From assembly GCA_016617855.1 (NCBI GenBank), contig JAECUM010004966.1, positions 62,001-126,000 on the forward strand: a DNA stretch of 64,000 bases, in the 5' to 3' direction. This DNA is from Megalonaias nervosa. Taxonomy: Eukaryota; Mollusca; Bivalvia; Unionida; Unionidae. Both the position numbers and the translations under genes were made by a program. Positions 1 through 13,700 of this stretch are shown here, in pieces. The notes below the pieces were generated by a model. That model was not told the origin of the DNA and did not search any database. It saw only the letters and a list, made by a program, of their open reading frames with translations. How positions within the stretch are numbered: position 1 is the first letter of the stretch; the number at the start of each line of letters is the position of its first letter.

Positions 1-399
1 GCCTGTGTGATCATTAGTTTAATGCAACAGACTTACCTATAAGCCTGAAAATGTGAAATATTAATTACACTGACCGTTTCTGCATGGGTGTGGTACTAAG
101 AAAGTTGTATACAGTTCCCTAGTTTAATGACTACAACATGAATAGTAAAAATGTCAAACTGAAACAAAGTTACTGAAATATGAAATAAAACCCACTGTGA
201 CCTACTTTAAGATGATAGTGTAGTACTCATCAATATTCATCCTCTTGACATGTTTCATGATTCCAGGTAGAGCAGAAGTATACATTAAACAAATTTCATC
301 ATGATCTAAATGCACACATTCAATGTAAGCCAGTAAAATGTTAAATGTAGACAATATACAAATATGTACAAATTTAGCCCCCTCATCCCTCTACCTTTG

Positions 400-1220
400 G
401 GACAGGTGCTACAAAGCCCACTTCCAACTGTTTCCTAGGACCAAGGAAGAATGGCTGACATTCAGTGAGGATGTACATATGTATGTTTGCATCTGTGCAG
501 ATGCTGATGCAGGGGTAGTACAACAGCCCAACTCTGACTTGTAGATTTGAACAAAAAAAATTATTTTTCTTCTTTTTTCAGTTGCAGGGACCTGGGCAAC
601 TTCCAAAGCAATAGTCCTCATTCAAATGCAATGAAAAAGTGATCGATAAACTTTGGTGAAAGCACAACATATTTAACTGAAATTTTTCTGCAGAAATTAT
701 TTTCTTTTAATCCCTATGACCTTGAAAATTGGCTATCTGACCCCCAAATTGACTTCTTGCTTATTTCAAGTTCAAGCAATCCATAAAATTAATTTCTTGT
801 CTTTGATACAGAACTGAGTTACTGTGTTGAAACCATTTTCTTCCTTCCGTCACAGTCACCTTAACTTTTACCTATGACTCCCAAATCAACTAACTTTTTC
901 TCACCCTAAGTGCAAGTCATCCACAAAAATTATTCTATCTGATGCAGAAATCATATTATTGTGCAGAAACCACTTTTCTTTTCTTTTTTCAGTCACAGTG
1001 ACTTTAAACATTGTCCTTCTGACTCCAAATTTGAGAGGTTTCTTCAAAACCCAAGTGCAAGCCATCTACCAAATTTAGTAACTGCAGACAGTAAACATAA
1101 GTTATTACAGAAATGAAATTAGTGACAGAGGGATGGATGGACCACTGGACTGATGGACCAACATCCAGACAATGTCAAAACATAGTACTCTCCATCTTAT
1201 GGTAGGCTTATATAAATAAA
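400..1220. repeat. Degenerate ~130-bp repeats with 'tgaccttga' phrases and a 'ggatggatggac' tail
   Basis: Similar phrases recur near 710, 845 and 985: '(ca)gt.acctt.a..ttt..c.t.tgac.cccaaat', followed by 'caagt.caag.catccacaaaatta'. The block ends with gatggatggaccactggactgatgg, like the 3' end of an interspersed element. Small open frames here overlap the repeat and look non-coding. I associate such repeats with bivalves from memory. Confidence 0.5.
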
Positions 1221-1705
1221 ATGCTTAAAATATATGGAATTTTTAAAAAATAAATCTCATTCTTTTCTCTGATGGAAAATCATACTAGTTTCTTAAATGT
1301 AATCACATAAAAAATTAAATTTTTAATAAAAACTTCTGTCTTACAGGGTAGAAGATGCTAAACTGACAGGAATATGTGCTGCTGTCACTAGCAAGGTATC
1401 ATGGCATGTGGAGCCCAGAGAATCTAATAAGCATGATGAAAGGACCTAACTCAAATCCTGATAAGAGGATAATATGCATATTAAAAACATGCAAATATGT
1501 AAAAGAAAAAGATTACAAAAAATGTGGCTATTATATTATAATAATTTTTAATAGCATTTAGTAATTTTATCTTCATTAGCATCCATGTATGAAAGACAAC
1601 AAAAACACCAGCCCTGTTCTTTATATTTGGATGATGGTATGTAATGTTAAAACTCGTATTTCTTACTTTTACATTACATTTAATCAAACAATTAATACAT
1701 GTTAC

Positions 1706-1797
1706 CTTTACAGTAGTTTTTCCAGTAGTGGAGTCTGTAATCTCTGTTTCATTTGCATCTTTACAGCTTCCACTTGAAATATACCACTGCTGGGCAG
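1706..1797 (-). CDS. Exon 27: most 3' exon seen
   Basis: Encodes AAQQWYISSGSCKDANETEI then TDSTTGKTTVK. Acceptor attttatttgttttaag. Donor GTAAAG|gtaaca, phase 0. It follows exon 26 after a 6.9-kb intron, the largest here, filled with tandem repeats and two transposons. The gene must continue below 1706, since no stop has been reached. Confidence 0.88.
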
Positions 1798-4700
1798 CTT
1801 AAAACAAATAAAATAACATTTTATGATCAAAATGAAAATAAATGTTTTAACTGTAAGATTTGCATAATAACAGTGAATTACTTGTGATAGTTATAATATT
1901 ATAATTCATGTTATAAGATATATAGAGGATACTGCTTGAAATGAGTGAGTAACAGATATATTTCAGCAAGTTGTGAAAAACTAAGTATTTTCAGTAAGAT
2001 TTTCAATGAGATGAAATATATCCATTATTCACTCGTAGCAACGCAAATTTTCTTTTAATTTTCTACTCAAATGTATTGGCTAGCAAGATGTACTGTGTGT
2101 AGTCTGTATAACAGATTGAAGTAACAGATTTCTTACTGAATCCTACATGATGTCTGTGGTTTACCAATTATGTTCTGCTGTGTTTTGTGATTATTCAAAT
2201 AGAAAATTAAAAATAGTTACTTAATTCTCCTTCCCAATTCAAAATAAAATAACTCATTATGAAAAAAATGATTTGCACCTTATGGATTTGAACTGCAGTC
2301 AGCTTTAAAGTGAGGCAGTATTTTACCACATGTCCACATAAACATCTAAATATAACTTCAAATTTCATGGTTATCATGTTATCAATGCAGCAGTGATGTT
2401 ATTTATAGTAAGTTAGGTCTCACAGACAAAAATTTTATGCAATAGAATATGAACATGTTAAGGTACACATGTAAATAATTGTTTAATGTTCTAACACTTC
2501 CTTCACAAGAAAACTGACTCTCCTCCATGAAATGGTTTGGGAAGCTCTAATATCACTATCAAAAGACTCTCTTTAACAAAGTGGAATAAGAAAAGTCACT
2601 CAATGATGCATAATGATGGCTCTCAACAAATAAAAACAAAATCCCACATTACTTTCAATTTCATGATTCATTATTACATTATTACCTGAGGTGGTGTTTG
2701 AATATACTTTCTTGAATATATTTTCTGGTTTCTTGCTCTTAGAATATAAGATATCTTTTAATGAACATTGCATTCTGGATGCTAGGAAATACTTAAATGC
2801 TAAAACATACATGTAAGAAATTTATACTTCACTCATTTCTAAAGCATGTATTGTTACTATTAATACTGACATCTAACTGCACTTTAAATAATAGAATTAA
2901 TAAACAAACAAGTTCAGTTAATTTTGTTGTGTACCTACCACAGAGAGGTCATAAAAGGTCATAATAAAAAATTCTGATAATGAATTTTTAACAAAATTTG
3001 GTAAATAATATTGGGGATATGTGCAAAGTAACCAAGTTTCATTCCCCTATCTCAAAGGGCATCTTAAGAGAAAAAGCAAATAAAGGAAAACAGTTATCAA
3101 TGACCTTGATCTTGAAGATAAAACTTGGACTGTGATACATGAGATGCCATCCTACACATACCATGGTTCATCCCTGTGCATAAAAAACTTTTATGATATA
3201 ATGCACAAGCAACAGAAACATTACAATACTGAGCTGTGGCCCAGACTGAGGATAAGACCTCTGATAAAAATTGCAACACATCTTCTAGTCGCAATATACA
3301 TGCTAACTCCATTTATCTTACAGAGCTATTCTGTTACAAAATCAGAAAGACAAATATGACTGAAAACTAAAATACTGACCTGTGACCTTGACTATGAACA
3401 TAGAACCCTGCATGTGATATGCAACACATCTTTTAGTGATGATATATAGTTTTATTCCTTCATCCCATATGGATCTAAACTTACAGAGTGAAAGTGCAAT
3501 ACAAACAACTCAGTACCGTATTTCATATTATTTTTCGTACACAAAAAAATAATTAATTCGGTTGCCTCCTCACCAGCTTCCCTGGTTGCAATATTTTTGG
3601 AAGCCTGGTCCTTCGTGTACATTGACCATTTTTTCTGCAGCAGTCCCTTGAAAGGCTTATTTAGATATATATCCAGTGGCTGCAGTTTACTTGTGCATCC
3701 ACTGGGGATTACTGCCATTGTTGTTCTTGATATTTTCATGGTTTTTTTAACTTCATCAGTCAAATGGCCATGGAATGAATCCAACACTAGGAGAGAAGGT
3801 GTGTGCTTTGTGTGTGCTTTCCAAACTTCATCAATATAATCCAACATTAGGTGTTCATCCATCCATGCTTTTTGTTGATCTTTCACTACAACTTGTTTGG
3901 GATCTTTAGATTTTTTTTAGCTTCTTTATCCCTGAAAGATGATCATGGGTGGCAACAAGTCACCAGATGCCAGGCATGTCAATACAAAAGTTAAATGGTG
4001 CTTGTCACTGCCAGTACCTCTAATATGCACCTCTCTCGTCCCGACTTTATCAATTATCTTCCCTGGTACCAAGTCAAAATACACTGGTGTTTCATCCATA
4101 TTTCCAATTAAATGTTCATCAAATTCCTCCTCCTCCTGCAGCCTTCTTACATATCTGGTGAAGCAGTCTATTTTTTTTCCTCTAGGTCTCAAGGTAGTTT
4201 TTGAGATATTGAGGTTCTGCATCTCAGTGCAACTCCATTTCACTTGAAAAAGCTATCAACCCATCCTCTTGAGCCCTGAAATTTTGGATTTTGCTCCTGA
4301 AAAACTGCAATTGCATAATTTTATAACATCTCAGTTGTTACCGGCACATGATGGTCCTCCATACAGAGTAACCAGAATAAAATTTCCTGCTCTTTCTCAT
4401 GCAAATACATCAAGGGTCGGCTGGCACCTGGAATGGATCCTTTCTTTGTCCTTTGAATATTTTTCGAAAAATCCATTTTCATCCAGCTTGATAAAGTATT
4501 TGGTGTAAGGTGGTACTTTGCAGCTATGGTCCTAATTCCACATAGTTTTGCATCCTCAACAATTCTTATTTTATCGTTAATATCCCATTTCTTATACTCT
4601 CCCCTTACTGGTGACTTTGCAGTACCAGGCAACTGGCTTATATCCCTCATATCTTTGCTGTAGTCCAGCTTGTCTACTGCAGGCTCAGGAAATTTTTCAG

Positions 4701-7700
4701 CAACAATGGGCACCGTTTCAATAGTATCTTTTGGTATGATGGCATTATCTGCTGCATCAATATTTGATTTGTGCAGTTCAGCATGATCTTTTTCATTGGC
4801 AATCTCAACAACTGCAGTAACAGACAGGTGATGGGCTTCACCTTTGTCTTTTCTGGGCCGTGCAGGTCCAATTTTCTGCCTTTTGTTTGGTGGTTCAGTA
4901 CATTTAGGTGGTGGTGGCAGGATAAAAGTCTCTCCCTTTGGCATGGGTTTGAAGAAACTTAATAATGAAGACATGTCCAAGCACGAACAGTCAAAGATCT
5001 TTGAAGATATTACCTATATATAAATCAAACTCACGGAGTCAATGACTTTTGCATTTATGATTAAAACTAACTGGATTTTTATAGTTTTTACTGCATTACT
5101 GTATTGAAACAATAAAATTAATTGCCCAATGGCCTGAGGTCTTCACTTCATCCTGTACTGAGATATTATTTTTACTGGATAAATAAACTCAAATGGCTTC
5201 AGAACTCATTTTCAGAGGCACGCGTTTCTTAGCTACAGACTGATGTAATAAAGAGCACTCATTAACGATATTGTAGAGCTGTTAATGAATAGCGGTATAT
5301 ATTGTAATGACAACAGAACAAAAACATCAATCATTATATTTTCTCACCGATACAAAAGATAAAGAAGGGCAATATGATGAATGTGAATAGATTCTCAGTT
5401 AACAAAACAGTTGCCCTTTCTGAGTAAGCTGAGCAAAGGGCTTTCTACACACTTGTAATTGGTGAATATTTCTTTACCGATAGTTGTTTACTTTCTTTTT
5501 CATTATTAGATGCCTCAGTTACGCATTTACATGAAGATATCAGATAATTGGGTTTGTGTTTCATTGAGGAAACAAATATTTATATTTCTCATGTGGGATT
5601 ATACCAAATATAATCGACAAAGAATAAATTGTTCGTTTTGCGTATCTGAGTGATACATCGTTATATGTAAGAAAAATAATAGGATGACCAAAAAATATGA
5701 AGTTTTGTGTACGAAAAAATATGATAGATTTAATTAATTATTATTTTAATGCTTGATGGTGTACAAAAAATAACATGAAATACGGTATATGACACCATGA
5801 CATTGACTCTGAGGACAACCTCTGCAATATAGTACACAAGAAACTTGCTAACAATCACCTATTAAGTTTACCAAGCTATATTCTTATAATCTTAAACAGC
5901 TCTAAAGTTATAGGATGGAAAAGAAAGTTTTAGGAAAATGTAAAATATTGAGCTGTAACCTTGACAACAGGTCCTGCAATGTAGTATTCAACACACCATT
6001 TAGTGATGAAGTACTAGTATACCCAGTTTCTTAGTTCATTTCATATGGCTCTAGAGTTTTATAGTGGTAGGGAAGGTATTAAGGAAAAGTAAATTATTGA
6101 GTTGTTGCCATGACCTTACAGTGGTACAAGACAAATCTACTAGTGATGATGCAGAAATATACCAAGTTTCATTCCTTAAACTCTAATGACTTTAATGTTA
6201 GAAAGTGGGAGGGAAGGTGTTATGGAAACAAAGTATTGAGCTGTGGTCATGCCCTCTAAGATGCCCCACCCCAATTTTAACTGACACACCACCTAACTTG
6301 ATGAATAATTGTACCAAGTTTAATTCCAGAAAGTAAAATGTGAAGGAAATTAAAAATGCTGAGCTGTGGCATCCCAGTATGGAATGCAACATACCTTCTA
6401 GTGATACTGTACATATGTAAGTATTATGTGTCTCATTCCTTAATTTCAAATGGCTTTAAAGTTACAGAGTGAATGGAAAAAAATAATGAAATGTAAATAA
6501 TCTAGCCATGACCATGAAGATATGACCCTCAATCTGGTTGTTGTTATTGGTTTGACAGAGGTGAGATGGCAATGATCGGTAAAGGAGAATGTGTTAGATT
6601 GCTTGGCCGCCCCCCCCCCCATTTAGTACGAGACACATATAATTAACAAGTGTGTCAAGTTTCATTAGTTAGTTACAGTATAGATCAAAACTGAAGATGT
6701 TTAGTAATGTTAAAATATTGAGTAGTAACCTTATAGTGACCTTCACCTTGACATATGGGTACAGACACATCTTCTAGTGATGATCTTTATGTATATCAAG
6801 TTTCATCCCCAAATCTTAAATGGCTTTCAAACTATAGATTGGGTGGGAAAGTGTGACAAAAATGTAAAATACACCATTCCCTCGATAACTCACACCTTGA
6901 TAACTTGCAAACCCACTTATAACGCAGTGTCAGATATGGATCCCATTTTATTAAAACCAGAAAATACCCAAAAAATTGATCCCTATTTCTTGAACTTGAA
7001 GAAAATCACAATCAAAATTGCTAACTGAAACATTCATATATTGCTTGTTTTATGGTCAAAAATGGTAGATAGGACCTGGAATTTTAATCAACATTTTGAA
7101 ATTATCAACTTTTAATAAGAAGTCATATAACTGGTTACATTTTCTTTCCAAACGACTTCTTAGTACACTGTAATTAAAGATATTCAAGGAAATTTTGATC
7201 AATGAAAATGTCACTTAAACCTAGTGTAGGCAGCACATTAATATTTAAATGACAATTAAATAATTTTTATTAAGTAAAATTTGTGTTTTAATTCTATCTT
7301 TTAGTTCCTCTTAAGTGTAATCGTCATAAATGCAATTTGTATTTAAACATAAAATATGTCAATCTGCTGTAACATGTCCGCAACCGTTTCTCTGAGAACC
7401 TAATTAAGTGCTGACCATGTTTTGATAACTGACTTGCTGAAGTATTTGTTGTATTGTTGAACTGAATTAAAAACTGGCCTCCTTTGTATTATGTTGTCTA
7501 TTATGTGTTTTGAATCAAATAAAGGAGGTGAATAAAAGAAAATTGAAAAGGCATGCAAATCCTATATACTTAAAATCTAGTGGCCCCGGTCGTATGTTGG
7601 GTAAACTCACTTCAGTTTATCAATCTGACACTGTTATAAATGTTGTTGTGTATGTAACATAAACTACCTTAAACTGACTGACTTATTCATAACTGTGATC

Positions 7701-10700
7701 AAAGATAGAAAGGCAATCAAGCGAAATGAATACTTCATAAAATAAAGAGCTTGGTTTCATAGATTCGGACAATTGTGGGCAAGCAAGTTTCTGAGAATTC
7801 CAGAACTGGCACTTAGAGATATCCTCAGGGATGATAAGAAGTTTCACTATTACTTCCAGTGAAATCATGACATCAGTATTGTACTAATTGAACAATACAA
7901 AGATTAAGTTTCAAAGCAGTTGATTGTCTCACAAAATAAATGTTGCTCGTTTTTGAAAAAAAGGAATCTTGTTTGGTGGTGACTCAACAGTTAGTCTAGT
8001 TCCGAGCTACTTTTAATTTAACTCCCAACATGGCAGTATACTATTAAATACCACTCCAGGAACCAGACTAATCAACAAAAAACTAAAAGCAGTGACATAA
8101 TGCACATGTTTTCACGTACAAGTGATGTTATTGAAACCAGCTGGAACAATCTTTCACATTGGACATTTTTAAAATAAATGTTATTTATACAGAATAAAGA
8201 ACAACTTCAGTAGAAAAAGCATGTCATTAACAATTATTATCAACATGATTGTAAAACAAGGATTCAGTCACTAAACATCCCGGTTCCCTAAACCCCATCC
8301 CACCCTGGCGGTTTTCTCGATGTCTCTGCAGAATTTTTTTCAATTTTTGGAGGTCCCTTGGTAACTTGTGCCCTTGCTTATATTGCAGTCTATGTTTGTG
8401 GACCCCATTATGCGCAAATTATTGAGGGAGAGGTGTATTAAGTTGTGACTTTCACTTTCAAGATAGCACTCTTAATGTAATATGTGAGACACCCTCTAAT
8501 TATGACTTATAAGTAGGCAAATTGTCTTTCCTTATTCACAAAAAGCTTGAAACACATGGTCAGAAATAAAAATATGATACATGGATGTAGATGCAGATAC
8601 TGTGTCCCTCACTTTCCTTCAAAAAGGCAAGGACAAAATGTATAAGCCATTGTACCTGGGTTCCAGTAAAGCAATGTAATGACACTGTCATCTCCTGAAA
8701 TATTGGCATTGGAATTATCAAATGTAATAAGTAATGGTCCTGGCAGAGACATGTGGCCAACAGGAACCACAGTAAAAACTGTGTAAATCTCCTTTAGTCT
8801 GAAATTAGAGAAGGAGTAATTTCAGCATAACGGAAATGATATAAACAGTATATAAAACCAACCAGTCTAAAACTAGAAGATACATGAAAACAAATTGCAA
8901 AGCAAAGGGATTGTTATTTTGCTGTTACATTTAATATTTGATGGAAATGTTTTTATACAGTCCCACAATCCATTTACATCTGTCTAATGTTTAGATATGA
9001 AATAATATTATAGTAAACTCAAATTTCTAATTAAGCTTTCAGATACTTTTCTAGCTAAAAAATACAAGAAGAAAAGTTGTACACCTTAAAAAATCAGAGA
9101 ATCTTAAATTCTACAGTTTAATTTGCATTATTCAGTAAATTAAATCAATTTTTGGTGTAATTAGTTATGAGTATAACATATGAACTCAGGCCATCATAAT
9201 TAATGCCAGTACTTGTACTAAATTTCAACAAAATGCATAATGACCATAGCACAGTTTAATGCCCTCTCCATGTGCTTGATGTACTCTTTCAGATATTCAT
9301 TGTTAAAATGTAGTAATACTATGTGATACTGCATTAATATGTATTCATTGTATCAAATGACTCCTCCACCACTATACCTGAATGAGACTTCATACCTTAG
9401 GATTTTATTAGCTGGTTTGTCAATGTGCATAACAGTCCAAAGTTCCTATGAAATTTGACCAAATTTGACCAAACCCCAAAAGACAATAAAGAATTAACTA
9501 AAATTTCAAATGGAAATAATTAAATATTCTGCACTGTTTTACATTGTATTAGTTTGTAAACATAAGTTATCAGAAAGATTCAAACTTTATGTGAGAATAT
9601 GATATGTAGTAGGCTTTAAAGGCATTCCAGCACATTACAGACTATTCAGAGTCACTTTAAAATTCTAAATAAGCAAATATAATGCATTACAGAACTAAAC
9701 TTAAAAAAATATATAAGTAATGATGTTAAAATTATCTAAGGAGTATATAACATAAAAGATAAAGGTAGAATATATCCATTCCTTAATATAGAACAAGCAT
9801 GTGCAACCCACAGTTGCAACCTGGTTTTATCCACTTGTTCACATCATAAACTGTGGCTTATTACAGTTATTCAAAGTTTAAAAATCTTTCATAAAAGGCT
9901 ATGACTAAACAAGATCTTTAGTCTGATCACCATTGATAACAACATCAGATGAAATTAACACCTGTTGTATTTACTATAGTTATACATTCAGTAAAGGAAT
10001 ATTAGAAAGGTCACAAACAGGTCTGTTGTTGCAATGCTCTAAAATAAGGCTTAACTGCTAATACATATTTATACCATAGCAGAAATTAATTTTTCATAAT
10101 GAAGTCCATGATAATTGTGCAACATTGTTTTGTTTTAGTTTAAATTTTGATTAAAAATAACTTCTTTTACAACTGTAATTCTATATTACCATTTTATGAT
10201 TGGTTTTGATAAAATAATTTCTTTTATACTGGAATATTGTATTATCCTTTTATGACTGGCTGGCCTTAAAAATGGCCAAGATACATTTATGTGGTGTGTA
10301 ACCATGCTTTTCACCCCTCCTCAGGACCCATTCACTTTTCAATTTCCGATGAAACACTGCTGGACCAATTGTTTGCTTTTAACCTTGTTAAATATATTAT
10401 GATTTGCCTAAAGAAAAGACTGGTTTCATTGATGTATCTAAACTGTGATTTGTATATCTCCTTTTCTATTCACCTGCATGCTTTATGAGATAAAATGGCA
10501 CATACCTCCTTGCTAACTTTCGTTCCACTAAATCAAGAGTATCATTTGGATTTACAATGTATGGCACAAAGTCCATTGATGCATCGGATCTGTACTGAGC
10601 AGTCAAATCACTGTTTACAAGAACAGCTGTAATGAGGCTTTGTCCTGGATTAAGGCCTGAAAATCATTGCATAAAATAGTTACATAAACAAGCACCTGTC

Positions 10701-13700
10701 AAAAGCATTATCATCTTCTGTGATATTTCCTGAATATATGATCTCTAACTACACTACCATGTACCTGCATGAGATGTCTTTCACAAGTTTTCATGCGAAA
10801 ATGTTGATATTGCTTTTGTGAATGCCACTGTTACCAAAATGAAAGATATGCTTTTGCCTTATCATGTGCAAATACAAGCAAGACAGTACCTGATTTTATT
10901 GCTTTATCTTTTTCTATGAAACTTGGATAATAATCATTTATTGGTATTTCAAGTTTTGTTTAAATTGGTTTGGACAAACCAATGTGTGTACTTAATTACA
11001 CATTATACATGTAAATATTTAGCAGCTGACAATTTCAGTTTAATGTCAAGAAAATATACAGCTGATTATCAGAAACAAAAGAAATCATCAATTTCTTTGT
11101 ATGAGAAATTGTGTAAATTATGCTATTTCTCATAGTATTGATTTATAATGACCTGCATGGTCTATAGTCTGTCTTTTATTCTTTAGAAGTCATAGCAACT
11201 GCTAAGTAACAATCAGAATTTACAGAACAGAAATAACTTGTAGTTCATAGATCAAAATCATTTCATTGTTTAATGAAAAAGCAATAAGCAAAAGCAATGG
11301 CAATGAGCACATTGGTGACAGTGTTCCCTACTGAAGTCAATAAATTATTGCATAGCTGACCTGAAGGTGTTTGAATGTCAATCACATATACAGAACGTCT
11401 GTATTTTTTGGCTCCATTTGCATCAAGTTTTACATCTATGGGACTTCCGTCAGTAGAAGTTGAAACTTTCATATTGAGTGTCTGAACAACAACTGATCCA
11501 AGGAATTTATTTGTACAAAGCATTGCCTCATTGCAGAGTCGCAAGGTGATAAACATGGTGCGCCCTGGTTCCATGTAGAAAACATTTTCTGCATCCGTCT
11601 TGTATTTAGTATCATTGAAGTCATTTCCCAGTGGTTTCAATTCTGACAGTCTCCGCACAGGAATACCACCAATTGTCAAGTTACCTCCCTTGATTGCTAC
11701 AGTTCCAGAAACATTCAATCCTACCCATGTGCAAGGGAAAATGTCATCTATTACATCTTTGGAGCTTCCCACACAGTAATCTGTAATACAAAGTTAAAAA
11801 CTGTCTCTGCATTATGAACTTTATGTGCTGATAATGTCACTGTCACTAAGTAAGTATTTTTAATAATTCTCTAACAAGCTGCAGAGTACAGTGGTTAAGG
11901 CATTAGATGTCACACCAAAAGGATCTGGTTTTGAATCCTACAATCAGCATCAACACAAATCAGCTATATTTGTGTGTTCTTGGGCAATGCACTTTACACT
12001 ACTTGTCTTGACACAATATGACCATGTTTTGATCTGCCATAAACACCATAACTAAATCAAGCCTTGCATATTCTTAATATCAGTAAATGAGAAAATTTGT
12101 TCATCAAAATATTACTTCCTAAAAATATGTATTCTATAAAAGCTGACCAAACCTGAGGTCAGAAACTCATCAGCAATAACTGCAAATGTAAATTAAAGGA
12201 CCATCCAAATCACCAAAGTGTATCAAGATAATGAGACTCACATCTTAGGTCTGTTTGTAAAAATACAATCACCTACAATTCATAAACAACTTTGATGTTC
12301 TGATTAATGTCTTTGGCAGTAAAAGAATATTAATGATACCTTTTGAAAGTGAATTAAATAGGTACTGTAGCACCTGTCAATGGCACAAACACCACTACAT
12401 GACACAAGTAATATTTAATGGTGTTTGCTTGCAAAGTCGGAGATAAATGTCACAATGTGACATTTGCTGATGACTCTGAAAGCTGTGCTGCCAGAAAAGA
12501 GGAACAATCTACATGAATAGCAGATATATTACAGAATTGTATTAAGTATGCCAGTAGTTTATAAGTTATTTTTAAGACTATATTCACAAAATTATTGTAT
12601 GTTTAAAAAATGGGCAAAAGTGACAACAAATATTAATGCTACATTTTTTGCTAGTGAATTCAATAGATACAATAAACAGTTTATTGTTTTTAACAAAATA
12701 GCTGCATTATTCGATACTATTGCTGCTGCCATGAATATATATAAACCATCTTTAAATTCTTCTTGCTTGAAAGGTAAAACTATATCCTATTGTTTCCTTT
12801 ATACTGCTTACTAGTTGCTATTGTTACTAATGGCAAACATAGATATTTACTGTATTTTAATGAAAAAAAATCAAGTTTTGCTCAAGGTAATGATGATAAT
12901 GGTAATGATGACAATGGTGATGATGACAATAGTGATGATGATGATTATGATGACATTTTATAATGAGATCAATTCCAAATCTGTGCAATTAATGCATATG
13001 CACCTATTTTGAGACTAAAAAGGGAATAAACACAATTTCATGTTCTTTACATTTTGACATGTCTGTAATTTGTAATTTCCACTGCAGAAGAAATTGCTCT
13101 GCTAAAAATCTTAGAAAACTATAAGACTGAATAAAGTAATATTACTTTTCAAAATAAGGATTAGTTCTAAATCCTATTTATTATACTATAGTGCATATAA
13201 CTGATACCTACCATATCTATTGACTGAAGGATCAGGACTGACTTCCCAAGAACCACCAATTGTGGTGGGGTCACTTGTTGTCATGGCATCATTGGGTTCT
13301 ACTGGATGATCAAATTGTTTGGCCCCCTCAATGCTAGCATTAATGTTCTCAACATCAGGAGGTTCTAATAGCACAGTGACACCTGAAATATTGATATTTA
13401 TGTTAGTCTGATGAATGATAACCTTTGAATGAAGCACTTATTAAGACATAACATGCATCTGCCTTCTTTTCATTTCTATGAAGGTGTTTACCATGTCAGT
13501 TAGAAAATGAAACTCCCCATAGTTAATGCATTAATCATTTAGCTCCCACTAGTTACAGAGCCATAGTCTCACTTTAGTGGTCAACAGCTGATGAAGATGG
13601 GTGAGTTTCAAACCTATCATTGTCGCAGAACAGTGTAATTTATGTGCATGCTAGCTGATGGCTGACAGACTATGGGTGAAAACACTGAAGGACATTCAAA

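Larger units (their letters stand above)
3010..8570. repeat. Degenerate ~140-bp tandem array, interrupted by two transposons
   Basis: Each unit reads roughly 'accaagtttcattcc..atctcaaatggctttaaagttacagagtg..aaggaaa..gtaaaatattgagctgtgaccttgac', then 'acacatcttctagtgatgat'. Units are visible near 3030, 3240, 3380, 5800, 5940, 6090, 6230, 6430, 6700 and 6830, and one resumes at 8438. Insertions at 3514-5787 and 6870-8437 split units. An 11-base C run sits at 6610-6620. Confidence 0.7.

Noticed and set aside
338..621. Opposed frames of 68 and 70 residues
   Set aside because: They overlap degenerate repeat sequence and each other, with no motif and no splice link to exon 27.
1346..1363. Possible 18-base micro-exon on the minus strand (FSIFYP) between ttcctgtcag and gtaaga, in phase with exon 27
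   Set aside because: Acceptor, donor and phase fit, but 18 bases give no independent evidence and such pairs are common by chance in this sequence.
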